Assembly: GCA_963704535.1 (NCBI GenBank)
Contig: OY969916.1
Location: 5,456,001 to 5,520,000 of the forward strand
Direction of reading: 5' to 3'
DNA: 64,000 nt
Source of the DNA: G963704535 sp963704535
GTDB lineage: Bacteria > Chloroflexota > Chloroflexia > Chloroflexales > Roseiflexaceae
The notes under the pieces are model-generated. The model saw only the letters and a list, made by a program, of their open reading frames with translations. It made no database searches and had not been told where the DNA came from. The position numbers and the translations under genes are program-made. Shown one piece after another: positions 48,948 through 57,957 of the stretch. How positions within the stretch are numbered: the first letter of the stretch is position 1; every line of letters begins with the position of its first letter.

Positions 48948-51830
48948 TCACGGAGCAACGGTACATGCCGCGCCGTTCAATGTGAAGGCGACCGGCTTGC
49001 CGTTCGTACCATTCCAACTGCCCAGGAACCCAAAGCCGACCGAGCCACCGGCCGCGAGGATGGCGTTGTAGCTCATGTTCCTGGCGCTGACGTTGGCGCC
49101 GGTCTGGGTGTGGGTCGCGTCCCAGAGCTGCGTGATCGTCTGCCCGTTCGGGAACGCCCATGCCAGCGTCCAGCCATTGAACGTGGTCGAACTGGTGTTC
49201 TTGATGCTTACGCCGGCCTGGAAGCCGCCCGACCACTGGTTGGTGATTGTGTACGTCACCTGGCACGTTTGTGGGAGCGGCGTTCCCGGAGTCGGCAAGG
49301 GCGTGTTGGTCCGTGTCGCCGTCGGCGTGTTGGTGCGCGTCGGCGTGGCGCTGGGGCCGGTCGTCGGCGTGTTGGTGCGTGTGGGCGTGTTGGTGCGCGT
49401 CGGCGTGGCCGTCGCCGAGCCGGTCGCCGTGGGCATGTTGGTGCGCGTCGGCGTTGGCGTGTTGGTGCGCGTGGGTGTGTTGGTGCGCGTCGCGGTCGCC
49501 GAGCCGGTCGCTGTCGGCGTGATCGGCCCCGACGCCGGGTCGCCATAGACGATGCCGTAGCCGTTGGTGCCGACATACACGCGCCCGTAGATGCGCGGGT
49601 CGCCGGTGATCGCCGAGCTGGTCGATGCGTACTGGTGCTGGTCGTCGTTGATCCGCACCCAGGTCGCCCCGGCGTCGTCGGAGCGGAAGATGCCGTGGAC
49701 GCCGTCAACGATGCCGCTGATGTAGAGGGCCATGTAGCTCTGACCCGGCGCGGCCTTGCCAAAGCCTACGACATCGGCCCCCTGGACATTCGCCAGCTTA
49801 GTGAAGGTCGCGCCGCTGTCGGTCGAGTGCCACAGGCCGTACACGCCGCCCGTCGTGCTGCCGCCCGCCAGCCAGATATCGCCCTCGCGACCGGGCACGG
49901 CCTTGAGCTTGGCCGGCTCGCCGGTTGCCGGCAGCCCGGTCGCCGCCGTCGCGCTGAAGCTCACGCCGCCGTTGGTGCTCACATACAGCCTGCCGCCGGC
50001 GAACCCGTAGAACTTGGCGGGATTCACCCGGTCGGAGGCCACCAAAGCGTTCTGCGGAATGCCCTGCGCGGCGGTCCAGGAGTTGCCGTTGTCAGTCGAG
50101 AAGGACACCGCCCCGTCCTGCGGCGCCCACAGTACCCGGCTGGCGTTGGCCGCCGCCGCGACCGTGCCGCCGCCACTGAGGCCGGGTATGTCGTTATTCC
50201 CGGCGAACCAGCTTGAGCCGCCGTCGTAGGTGAAGGCCGAGCTTTTGGTCGGCGGGGTGGCGCTCGCGTCGCCCTTGCCCACCCGAACCATAAAGGCCGG
50301 GTTCAGCTCGGCGTAGTCGATGCTGTTGTACGTGCCGGCGTAGGGAATCGCGTACATCGCGGCCGGCGCCCTGGTCAGGTCGTCGTGGCGGAAGCCGCCG
50401 ATATCGCCCAGCGCGCTGTGCAGGTTGGCGCCAGTGGGCGGGCTGATCAGGCCCAGCACGGCGGTCTCTTCGACCCCCACGGCCATGCTCTTGATCGCGA
50501 CATTGCCGCCGCTGTCCCAGGCGGTCAGGTTGGTGGCGCCGTAGATCGTGGCGCCGGTGCCGTAGATCATGCGGTCGGAGTTGAACGGGTCGATCTCCAG
50601 GTCATCGACCATCCAGCCCAGCTTGACCGCCGGCACCGGCTCGACCGGGTTGGTGTTGCCGAAGTTCAGCCAGGGCGCGTTCGTGACATCCATCGTATAG
50701 TGCAGCGTGCGGCTGGGGTAGCTGGCCCATTCCCAGATGCGCCTCCAGGTCGCGCCGCCGTCGGTGCTGCGGAAAATGATCGTGTCCGGCCACCACGAGT
50801 TCAGCGCCGCGACCATGAGCGTGCCGGGGCGCTGGGCATCGATTGCTAGGCCGCCGTACCCGAAGTAGTCGTCGGCGCTGCTGGAGGGGATCGGGCTGAT
50901 ATTGGTCCAGGCTCCGCTCGCCGTGTTGTACTTCCAGACATCGCCCTTGGTTCCGTCGTACGGGCCGGCGCCGTCGCTGTAGGTGATGTAGAGCATGCCG
51001 TCCGACGACAGCACGCCGTGATGGGGCAAAAAGCCGGTGGGCTGGCCGGGCAGGGCCGCCCAAGTCGCGCCGCCATCGGTGCTGCGGTAGATGCTATTGC
51101 CCTTATCGGCCACGCCGGCGTAGATCGTCTGGGTGGCGTTGCCGGGCGTGCCGGTGCGCGGGTCGAACGTCACCCAGACCACGCCGACAATATCGCCCTG
51201 GTAGACATCGCCCGGCACCGGGATGTAGGTGCCGACGGCGGTGAAGCTGGTCACGCGGCTCCAGGTCACGCCGTAGTCGGTGCTGCGCCACAGGCCGTTG
51301 CCGCTGCGGGCGCCAAGATAAAGAATGTTGTTCTTGTTGGGGTCGATCACCAGGCGCTCGCCCATCCCGCGCCCGGGCATATTGCCGCCGACCTTGAAGG
51401 GCAACTGGGTGCGCTGGAAGCTGTTGCCCTGGTCGGTGGAGCGCAGGATCACGCCATTCATGCTGGTCCAGCTGTTGGTGTAGGTGCCGGCGGCGATGTA
51501 CAGGCGGTTGGGGTCCACCGGGTCGGTCGCCACGCTTTCGCCGCCCGACAGGTTCCACTCGTCGGGGCCGACCCAGTTCATGAGCTGAATCCAGCTATTG
51601 GTGGCGGGGTTCCAGCGGTAGACGCCGCCGATGTCGGTGCGGGCGTAGATCAGGTCGCGCTGCTTGGTGTTGAAGATGATCCCCGGCACGTAGCCGCCGC
51701 CCCCGCCGGTCACGACATTGCGCCATGTGTAGGGTTGGCTGGCCGCCTGCGTCCGCGGCACCGCGCCGAGGGCCGTCGCGAGCAGGCAGAGCGCCAGCGC
51801 GAGGGCCAGGAGCCTTCTTATCGCGCGCAT
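48948..51830 (-). CDS. Secreted xyloglucanase: GH74 with CBM2
   Basis: 960 residues. ATG at 51830 with AAGGAGAAGAG-type sequence upstream; the open frame upstream reads repeats. Signal peptide MRAIRRLLALALALCLLATA. The GH74 domain (about 30-760) is a double seven-bladed propeller: YTWRNVVTGGGGGYVPGIIF, YARTDIGGVYRWNP (Asp of the catalytic pair), repeated RSTDGGATW / RSTDQGNSF Asp-box-like blades, and GDIGGFRHDDL (second Asp). A Thr-Pro-Asn-Arg linker (PTRTNTPTPTRTN) leads to a CBM2: CQVTYTITNQWSGGFQAGVS, NGWTLAWAFPNGQTITQLWD. It cleaves xyloglucan backbones outside the cell. Confidence 0.95.
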   Translation of the reverse strand: MRAIRRLLALALALCLLATALGAVPRTQAASQPYTWRNVVTGGGGGYVPGIIFNTKQRDLIYARTDIGGVYRWNPATNSWIQLMNWVGPDEWNLSGGESVATDPVDPNRLYIAAGTYTNSWTSMNGVILRSTDQGNSFQRTQLPFKVGGNMPGRGMGERLVIDPNKNNILYLGARSGNGLWRSTDYGVTWSRVTSFTAVGTYIPVPGDVYQGDIVGVVWVTFDPRTGTPGNATQTIYAGVADKGNSIYRSTDGGATWAALPGQPTGFLPHHGVLSSDGMLYITYSDGAGPYDGTKGDVWKYNTASGAWTNISPIPSSSADDYFGYGGLAIDAQRPGTLMVAALNSWWPDTIIFRSTDGGATWRRIWEWASYPSRTLHYTMDVTNAPWLNFGNTNPVEPVPAVKLGWMVDDLEIDPFNSDRMIYGTGATIYGATNLTAWDSGGNVAIKSMAVGVEETAVLGLISPPTGANLHSALGDIGGFRHDDLTRAPAAMYAIPYAGTYNSIDYAELNPAFMVRVGKGDASATPPTKSSAFTYDGGSSWFAGNNDIPGLSGGGTVAAAANASRVLWAPQDGAVSFSTDNGNSWTAAQGIPQNALVASDRVNPAKFYGFAGGRLYVSTNGGVSFSATAATGLPATGEPAKLKAVPGREGDIWLAGGSTTGGVYGLWHSTDSGATFTKLANVQGADVVGFGKAAPGQSYMALYISGIVDGVHGIFRSDDAGATWVRINDDQHQYASTSSAITGDPRIYGRVYVGTNGYGIVYGDPASGPITPTATGSATATRTNTPTRTNTPTPTRTNMPTATGSATATPTRTNTPTRTNTPTTGPSATPTRTNTPTATRTNTPLPTPGTPLPQTCQVTYTITNQWSGGFQAGVSIKNTSSTTFNGWTLAWAFPNGQTITQLWDATHTQTGANVSARNMSYNAILAAGGSVGFGFLGSWNGTNGKPVAFTLNGAACTVAP

Positions 51831-51865
51831 ACATCTCTTCTCCTTCTCCCCTCTCCTTGTCTGTG

Positions 51866-51921
51866 GTAGAAAAAGGATCTTGAGGGGCGGCCCCCTCAAA
51901 CTCCCCCTTTCAGACAGTCTC
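51866..51921. repeat. TIR/hairpin element half-copy
   Basis: GATCTTGAGGGGCGGCCCCCTCAAACTCCCCC arms followed by TTTCAGACAGTCTCTG, one terminal repeat. Directly abuts the palindrome copy 2. (Arm described across positions 51876-51907.). Confidence 0.75.
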
Positions 51922-51931
51922 TGTCTCCTTT

Positions 51932-52010
51932 TTCTTCCTTTTCTCGTCGATTTTTCGCCCGGCTGGGCGAAAAATCGACGAGAAAAGGGAAGTACCTTGC
52001 TGCCGCAGGC
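51932..52010. repeat. Dispersed long palindrome, copy 2
   Basis: CTTCCTTTTCTCGTCGATTT TTCGCCCGG, then the mirrored half AAAAATCGACGAGAAAAGGG, then AAGTACCTTGCTGCCG. Same core and same right flank as 2968-3040, with one central change (GGCTGGG for GGCCGGG). Confidence 0.85.
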
Positions 52011-52038
52011 AATAGCGGCGTTGCGGGTAGAGGCAGGG

Positions 52039-55000
52039 CTACGGTTGAATCGCCGGGTAGGCGTTCTGCACCAGCATCGTGAACTGCGCCGGGAACCAGC
52101 GCCCGGCGTGCGGCGCATTGTCCATCGCATTGGTTGGGAAGGCCGAGTTGTAGCGGCTCTGGGCCGCCGGATCGCACATCGCATCGAGCCGCTTGTTCGG
52201 GTCGGTCGGGTCGGGCACGTCCTCGCTGGTGCCGTCCGACTCTCCGGGCGGCTTGATCCACACCAGCGCGTCAAAGCCGGGGAACGGGTTCGCGCGCGGT
52301 CGCTCGCCGATGCCGGCGCCGACCTGGTTACACCAGCCGCCGCGGTGCGGCCGCCGGTCGATCCGCGACTGGTTGGCGTAGGTGTTCAGGTCGCTCGAGG
52401 CGCTGACCTGCGTCGGTCGGTTTGTCCCGCCCCAGCCGCTGCGCGACGTGTCCACCAGCATGCCGATGCTCTCCGGCAGCCCGCGCTGGATGAACCAGTT
52501 GCGTAGCGCGGTCATGAAGTCGCGCTCGTCGAAGTACGGGTTGAACTCGTAGAACGTGGCCGACATCAGTTGCTGCCCGCCGACCTGTAGGCTGGAGTTG
52601 GGCAGGAACGGCTCCTCCAGCGGGGTGTAGTTGGCCGTCGAGCTGATGAAGCCGTCGAGGCTGTTCACGCCGGGGGCCGGCACCGCCGCCGTGCCCTGGG
52701 TCAGCAGTTGCATGTACCGATCCAGCGCGCCGTTGTAGTTATTGGGCCAGCCCAGCCAGCCGGAGTGGGCGATGTCCAGGTAGGTGTACACATTGCTGAT
52801 CGGGCGCAGCTTGTTGAGCGCGTAGCGAACACCTTCCACGTACGCGCCGGTCGAGTTCGGCCTCCTGGCACTTCGGGAACGCCTGGGTGACATTGGTGAC
52901 CAGATTGGGGATGGAGTCGGGCTCGATGATCGCGACAATGCGTAGGCTGCTGTACTTGGGAGCGGCCAGGATGGGCGCGATCACGTCGATGTACTCGGTC
53001 TTGTAGCGATTGAGGCCGTTCTGGGCGATCAGCAGCTCGCCGTTGGAGGCCAGGGCGGCGCAGTCGCGGTTGGGCAGGTCGTAGATCACGACCATGATCG
53101 CGACCGGGGAGCCGCTGCTCTGCTGCTGGGCCAGCGCCGCGTCGAGGTGGCCGACCAGGCCGCGCCCTTCAGTGATCGCGCCGATGCGGTCCATCCACAC
53201 GGCGGTCGAGTAGGTGGCGACCCGCTGCATCTGGGCGCCCAGCGTGCCGCCGGTCTGCGCGGCGAGCTGGTTGACCTGCGCGGCCCAGTCGGGGTTGACG
53301 TAGCCGACCGCGCCGACGAATGGATTCTCCAAGTGCGTGCCGGGCGGCGGCGGCGTCGGGCTGGGGCCGGTCGTCGGCGTGCGCGTGGGCGTCGGGCTGG
53401 GGCCGGTCGTCGCTGTGCGCGTGGGCGTGGCGCTGGGGCCGGTCGTCGGCGTGTTGGTTGGGTTGGTGCCGCCGCCGCAGGTCACGCCATTGAGCGTGAA
53501 GCTGGCCGGCTTGTTATTGGTGGCGTTCCAGGAGCCCAGGAAGCCAAACGAGACTGTGGCGTTAGGCGCGATCGTGCCGTTCTGGCTCAGGTTCGTAACG
53601 CTGACATTGGCGCCGCTCTGGGTGTGGCTGGCATCCCAGATCTGGGTGATCGTCTGCCCATTCGGGAACGCCCAGCCCAGCGTCCAGCCATTGACCGTGG
53701 TCGCGCTGGTGTTCTTGATGCCCACCGCCGCCTGGAAGCCGCCCGGCCACTGGTTCGTGATCGTGTACGTCACTTCACACGGGCCGCTGACCGTCGGGGT
53801 GTTGGTGCGCGTGGGCGTGCGCGTGGGCGTGGCGCTGGGGCCGGTCGTCGGCGTGTTCGTACGCGTCGGCGTGGCGCTGGGGCCGGTCGTCGGCGTGTTC
53901 GTGCGCGTCGGCGTGCGCGTGGGCGTGGCGCTAGGGCCGGTCGTCGGCGTATTCGTGCGCGTCGGCGTGCGCGTGGGCGTGGCGCTGGGGCCGGTCGTCG
54001 GCGTGTTTGTGCGTGTAGGCGTGGCGGTCGGGTTGGTGGCGCCGCAGGTCGCGCCATTGAGCGTGAAGCTAGCCGGCTTATTATTGGTGGCGTTCCAGGA
54101 GCCCAGGAAGCCAAACCCCACCGAAGCGTTGGGCGCGATGGTGCCATTCTGGCTCAGGTTCGTGGCGCTGACATTGGCGCCGCTCTGGGTGTGGCTGGCA
54201 TCCCAGATCTGGGTGATCGTCTGGCCGTTCGGGAACGCCCAGCCCAGCGTCCAGCCGTTGACCGTGGTCGCGCTGGTGTTCTTGATGCTCACAGCGGCCT
54301 GGAAGCCGCCCGACCACTGGTTGGTGATCGTGTAGGTCACGTCGCACGGGCCGGTGCCGCCCGGCGTCGGCGTGCGCGTGGGCGTGGGCGACGGGCCGCT
54401 GCCGGGCAGGTTGTCATTGCGGTGCTGGAACAGGAAGTCTTTGGTGAACTGGCCCATGTAGTTCTCGCCGCCGAGTATGTTCCAGTTGAGGTCGAACATG
54501 ATCGGCTGCCAGTAAATGTCAAAGACCCAGGCGGTCCAGCTCACGCCCTTGGAGTCGAGGTAGCTGCTGAAGGGCACGCCGTAGCCGGAGGTCGTGCCGC
54601 TGGTGGGGATGTTACCGCCCTGCTGCCAGCCCCACTCGGTGATGAAGTATGGCACGGTGTTGGAGCTATTCCCGAACCAGGCGTCCCAGGTGCTCTGGCC
54701 GCCGTGCTGCGGGTAGATGTGGGCCACATAGGCGATGTTGCCGCCGGTGAACGGGTTGGTGGCCGCCTCGGCGACGTTCTGCGACCAGCGCGGACCGCCG
54801 ACCAGGATCAGGTTGTTCGGCGCCTGCGAACGGATGATGTTGACCCACGGCTGTGCCCAGGTCTTCCAGGTGCTCCAGTTATCCGGGTTGACCGGCTCGT
54901 TATACAGCTCGTAGATCACGTTCGGCACGTCTTTGTACTTGGGCGCCACGTAGTTCCAGAAGTTGCGCGTGGCCGTATCGACCGCGCTGTTGTTGTAGTC

Positions 55001-55420
55001 CTGGATATAGTGCCAGTCGATAATGCAGTAGATCTGCTTGCTGACACAGTGCTGGACCGCCGGGTTGAGGTGGTTGTTGAAGTACGCGTCGGGGTTGGCG
55101 TTCCAGCCCGGCTGCTCGTCGATCGCGTCCGGGTAGACCGGCAGCCGCACGACGCGGGCGTACCAGCCGTTGGCGTTGTCGGTGGCCATGTCGATCAGCG
55201 CATTGGCGTTGCGGGGGCGCGAGTTGGCGACCGACACATCGACCAGCGAGACGCCGCGCAGGATGACGTTGTTGCCGCTGGGGTCCCTGATAAACCGGCC
55301 CGAGACGGTCAGCCAGGGGGTATTGATCGCCTGGGCTACGCGAGCCGGCAGCAGGATCGCCGATGCCAGCAACGCCACCAACAAGAGCAGGAATGGCAAC
55401 GACTTGAGCTTGTGAACCAT
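52039..55420 (-). CDS. Bifunctional cellulase GH5-CBM2-CBM2-GH6, one frameshift
   Basis: About 1126 residues. Signal peptide 1-31 (KLKSLPFLLLLVALLASAIL). GH5 domain about 33-345: acid/base Glu in YELYNEPVNPDN and nucleophile Glu in YFITEWGWQQGG. Two CBM2 domains (VTYTITNQWSGGFQAAVSIK; VTYTITNQWPGGFQAAVGIK) sit between Thr-Pro linkers (PTRTNTPTTGPSATPTRT). The C-terminal GH6 domain begins NPFVGAVGYVNPDW, with IYDLPNRDCAALASNGE, AIIEPDSIPNLVTN, then, after a frame change near 52858 (GCCGAACTCG, one extra G), VEGVRYALNKLRPISNVYTY, DTSRSGWGG, ALVWIKPPGESDGTS. It combines endo-acting GH5 with a GH6 endoglucanase/cellobiohydrolase. Confidence 0.93.
53340..54050. repeat. Linker-coding tandem repeats and duplicated CBM2 in the GH5-GH6 gene
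   Basis: The codons for PTRTNTPTTGPSATPTRT-type linkers (for example GGGGCCGGTCGTCGGCGTG, repeated at 53360-53455 and 53790-54020) form long GC-rich arrays. The two CBM2 segments (about 53475-53785 and 54040-54345) are over 90% alike by eye. Such arrays are likely sites of recombination and misassembly. Confidence 0.8.
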
Positions 55421-55911
55421 TGTGAATGCTCCTTGCTATTTACGATTTACGATTTAATGAGAGATTAGAGATTGGAGATTGCGCCGCCAATCTCTAATCT
55501 CTAATCTCCAATCTCCAATTACGTGAACAGCCGGGCGTACTCCGCCCTAGGATACGGGCGCGCCAACTCGAACCGGCCAGGCGCAAGCGGACATCGTTGC
55601 GCGAGCGCTACGTTCCCGCCGCACCTGGCCGGTTCTCCCAGGTTCTCCGCTCTAAGGGTTATTCTAAAGAGGGGGAGTCACGAGATCGTCACGAGCACCG
55701 TCACGAACTTCGTGATATTTTGGAGAAATAAATGACGTACTGACAGAGCTTGTAAACGCTCTAATGAGGAACGTAGAAGGAGAAACAATCGAGGAAGGCT
55801 TCAACAAGAACAGAAAAACGATAATCAAAAGAGAATAGCCAGTTAGAACACTCTACAAGATGTAAAGTGTTCTAACTGGTCGTGATACACCATGTGCGGC
55901 TCGGGTGCGAC
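55421..55911. other. Gene-free region between protease and GH5-GH6 genes
   Basis: GAGATTA/GAGATTG heptamers (55455-55480) face TAATCTC/CAATCTC heptamers (55488-55518). After 55520 there is an AT-richer stretch (55640-55835) with no supported gene. A hairpin, CCAGTTAGAACACT / AGTGTTCTAACTGG (55839-55879), lies just beyond the protease stop; on the minus strand it is followed by CTATTCTCTTTT and may terminate the protease transcript. Confidence 0.7.
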
Positions 55912-57507
55912 TCAATTGCCCCAGTAATCGCTGGCCCAGTTCACCGATGCCCAGTTCACCGATGCCCAGTTCACCGACGCCCAGTTCACCGATGCCCAGT
56001 TCACCGATGCCCAGTTCACCGACGCCCAGTTCACCGATGCCCAGTTCACCGATGCCCAGTTCACTGAGTTCCAGGCTTGGGTCGTGCCGCCGGCCCACTC
56101 CCACGCCAGCTTGCTCGGCGCAATACCGTTGTTCGCCGTCTCGACAGTCGTGCCCTGGACCGCCGCGTACACATCCAGGTAGCCGGCGCCGGCCCGCGCC
56201 TGAGTGTCAAATGGCCGCGCGGTCGCCTTCAAACGGTGCTTCACTTGGTGCGGGGTCAGGTTCGGCTCATCCTGGAGCAGCAGCGCCGCAGCGGCCGCCA
56301 CCACCGGCGCGGCCATGGACGTGCCCGACATACTGAAGTAGTTGCTATCGACGATATGGCTAGGATATTTCCTGTACAGCTCAGTATTATTGACGCCCAG
56401 CGTGCTGACGATATTGGTGCCGGGCGCCACCAGGTCGGGCTTCGCAAACCCATCCGACGTCGTACCATAGGCCGAGAACGATGCCAGCGTATCGTCGCCG
56501 GTATTGGCGGTGCCCTTATCGTCGGCCGCGCCGACGGTGATGACAAAAGGATCATTGGCCGGCGGGTAGAGTACGCCGCTGCCGGCGTTATTGCCGGCCG
56601 AAACGACCACGACGATCTGGTTAAACCACAACACTTCCAGCGCGGCGTCGAGCGGGTTGACGTGGTACAACTCGGCGACCGTGCTATTCATGGAGAGATT
56701 GACCACCCGAATGTTGTATGTACTCTTGTTCTGATAGATCCACTGCAAGCCCTGGATCACCTGTGACATGGTCGCGCTGCCGCGATCGTCGGTCACTTTC
56801 ACATTGATCAGGTTCACCGAGGGCGCGACGCCGATATACGCGCCGTTCGACCGTTCGCCATCGCCGCCGATGATCCCCGCGACATGGTTGCCGTGGCCGT
56901 AGCCATCATACCCGCTTTGGTTGTAGTCGGTGTTGAAGCGGACCGAGGCGACGATCCGATTTTGGCCCATCACCGTATACAGATCGCTCTGCGGATTGAT
57001 GCCGCTATCGACCACCGCCACGCCGACGCCCTGGCCCTGGAGATACTTAGGCGACAGGTTCCACAGCCGGTCGGCTCCAATCGTCGAAATATAGGCATTG
57101 CGCAAGCGCGAGACATCAATGCACTGCCCGCACACACTCTCGATCATGGGCGCGTCGAGCGAAACCCAGCGCACGCCGTCGAGCCGCCCCAGTGTCAGCA
57201 GCGCCCGCGCGGAGATGCGCGCCGCGACCGCGCCGATCATATCCAGGTGCCCCGTCACCGTGCCGCCCAGGCCCACGATCGCCGCGCGCACCGTGGCGGG
57301 CTTTGCGCTGGACTGGACGATAACGTCGACGACTTTGCCGGGGTAGGAGGCTGCGAGATCGAGGAGCGCCGGGTGGACGCGCGGCGCGACCGGCTGCGCG
57401 GCTGGCAGTGCCCCGATTGGCGCCGCGAATAGGAGCGCCAGCATCAGAATCGCCAACGACCGGACCCGCGCGACGCCACGCGACGGTGCAATGGAATACG
57501 CTTGCAT
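55912..57507 (-). CDS. Secreted subtilase (S8) with C-terminal WASVN repeats
   Basis: 531 residues. ATG at 57507 has AAGGGGG upstream. Signal peptide VRSLAILMLALLFAAPIGAL (about 15-34), an inhibitor-like prodomain, then the subtilisin domain with catalytic Asp (VGVAVVDSGINP, about 167), His (GYGHGNHVAGIIGG, about 205) and Ser (YFSMSGTSMAAPVVAA). The tail after AWEWAGGTTQAWNS is nine VNWAS pentapeptides and a closing DYWGN. The codons change with a three-unit (45-bp) pattern, indicating recent expansion. Such WASVN tails are known from Chloroflexi subtilases; their function is not established. Confidence 0.93.
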   Translation of the reverse strand: MQAYSIAPSRGVARVRSLAILMLALLFAAPIGALPAAQPVAPRVHPALLDLAASYPGKVVDVIVQSSAKPATVRAAIVGLGGTVTGHLDMIGAVAARISARALLTLGRLDGVRWVSLDAPMIESVCGQCIDVSRLRNAYISTIGADRLWNLSPKYLQGQGVGVAVVDSGINPQSDLYTVMGQNRIVASVRFNTDYNQSGYDGYGHGNHVAGIIGGDGERSNGAYIGVAPSVNLINVKVTDDRGSATMSQVIQGLQWIYQNKSTYNIRVVNLSMNSTVAELYHVNPLDAALEVLWFNQIVVVVSAGNNAGSGVLYPPANDPFVITVGAADDKGTANTGDDTLASFSAYGTTSDGFAKPDLVAPGTNIVSTLGVNNTELYRKYPSHIVDSNYFSMSGTSMAAPVVAAAAALLLQDEPNLTPHQVKHRLKATARPFDTQARAGAGYLDVYAAVQGTTVETANNGIAPSKLAWEWAGGTTQAWNSVNWASVNWASVNWASVNWASVNWASVNWASVNWASVNWASVNWASDYWGN

Positions 57508-57708
57508 GCCATCCCCCTTGATACTATTGGGCAACAATGACCGGTGCGCACCAATGCTTTATGTAGTTTTTATATACTGGTATGAGTACGTTATTATAGG
57601 AGATGGCCGTCGAAATCGCGCAGCAAGCGCTCCGAAAGCCTTGGAGGTGCCCGGAAGAGACGAAAGTGAAACGTTATTCGTTGGTGTTACGTCTGAGATC
57701 GCTCCCAC

Positions 57709-57737
57709 AATATAACCGTTTTTTGAGTATCTGTCAA
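57709..57737 (-). promoter_or_regulatory. Consensus promoter of the subtilase gene
   Basis: On the minus strand: TTGACA (57737-57732), a 17-base spacer, TATATT (57714-57709). It leaves a leader of about 195 bases. The rest of the 450-bp gap (57508-57957) is AT-richer than its surroundings and shows no other feature. Confidence 0.85.
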
Positions 57738-57957
57738 GAGGAAGTTACCTTACCCGATTTTGCCGGTAGCCAAATTTAAAAGAATGAATTTCCCCTGTCC
57801 AGTGCGACCAAATAAAATGACAATTCCGAAATAATCCAGAACGAATCGCGCTCACAGACGGCTCGCACAATCCGGCCAGCCCTATGGGAGCGCTCCTATA
57901 AATTGCATCTATTTATTCTATGTGCCGCAACTTCCGTTCCGAGAAAACGGAATCGGC

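Noticed and set aside
57508..57957. Gene in the AT-rich gap upstream of the subtilase
   Set aside because: The only frames are short, overlap the clear promoter of the subtilase and lack binding sites.
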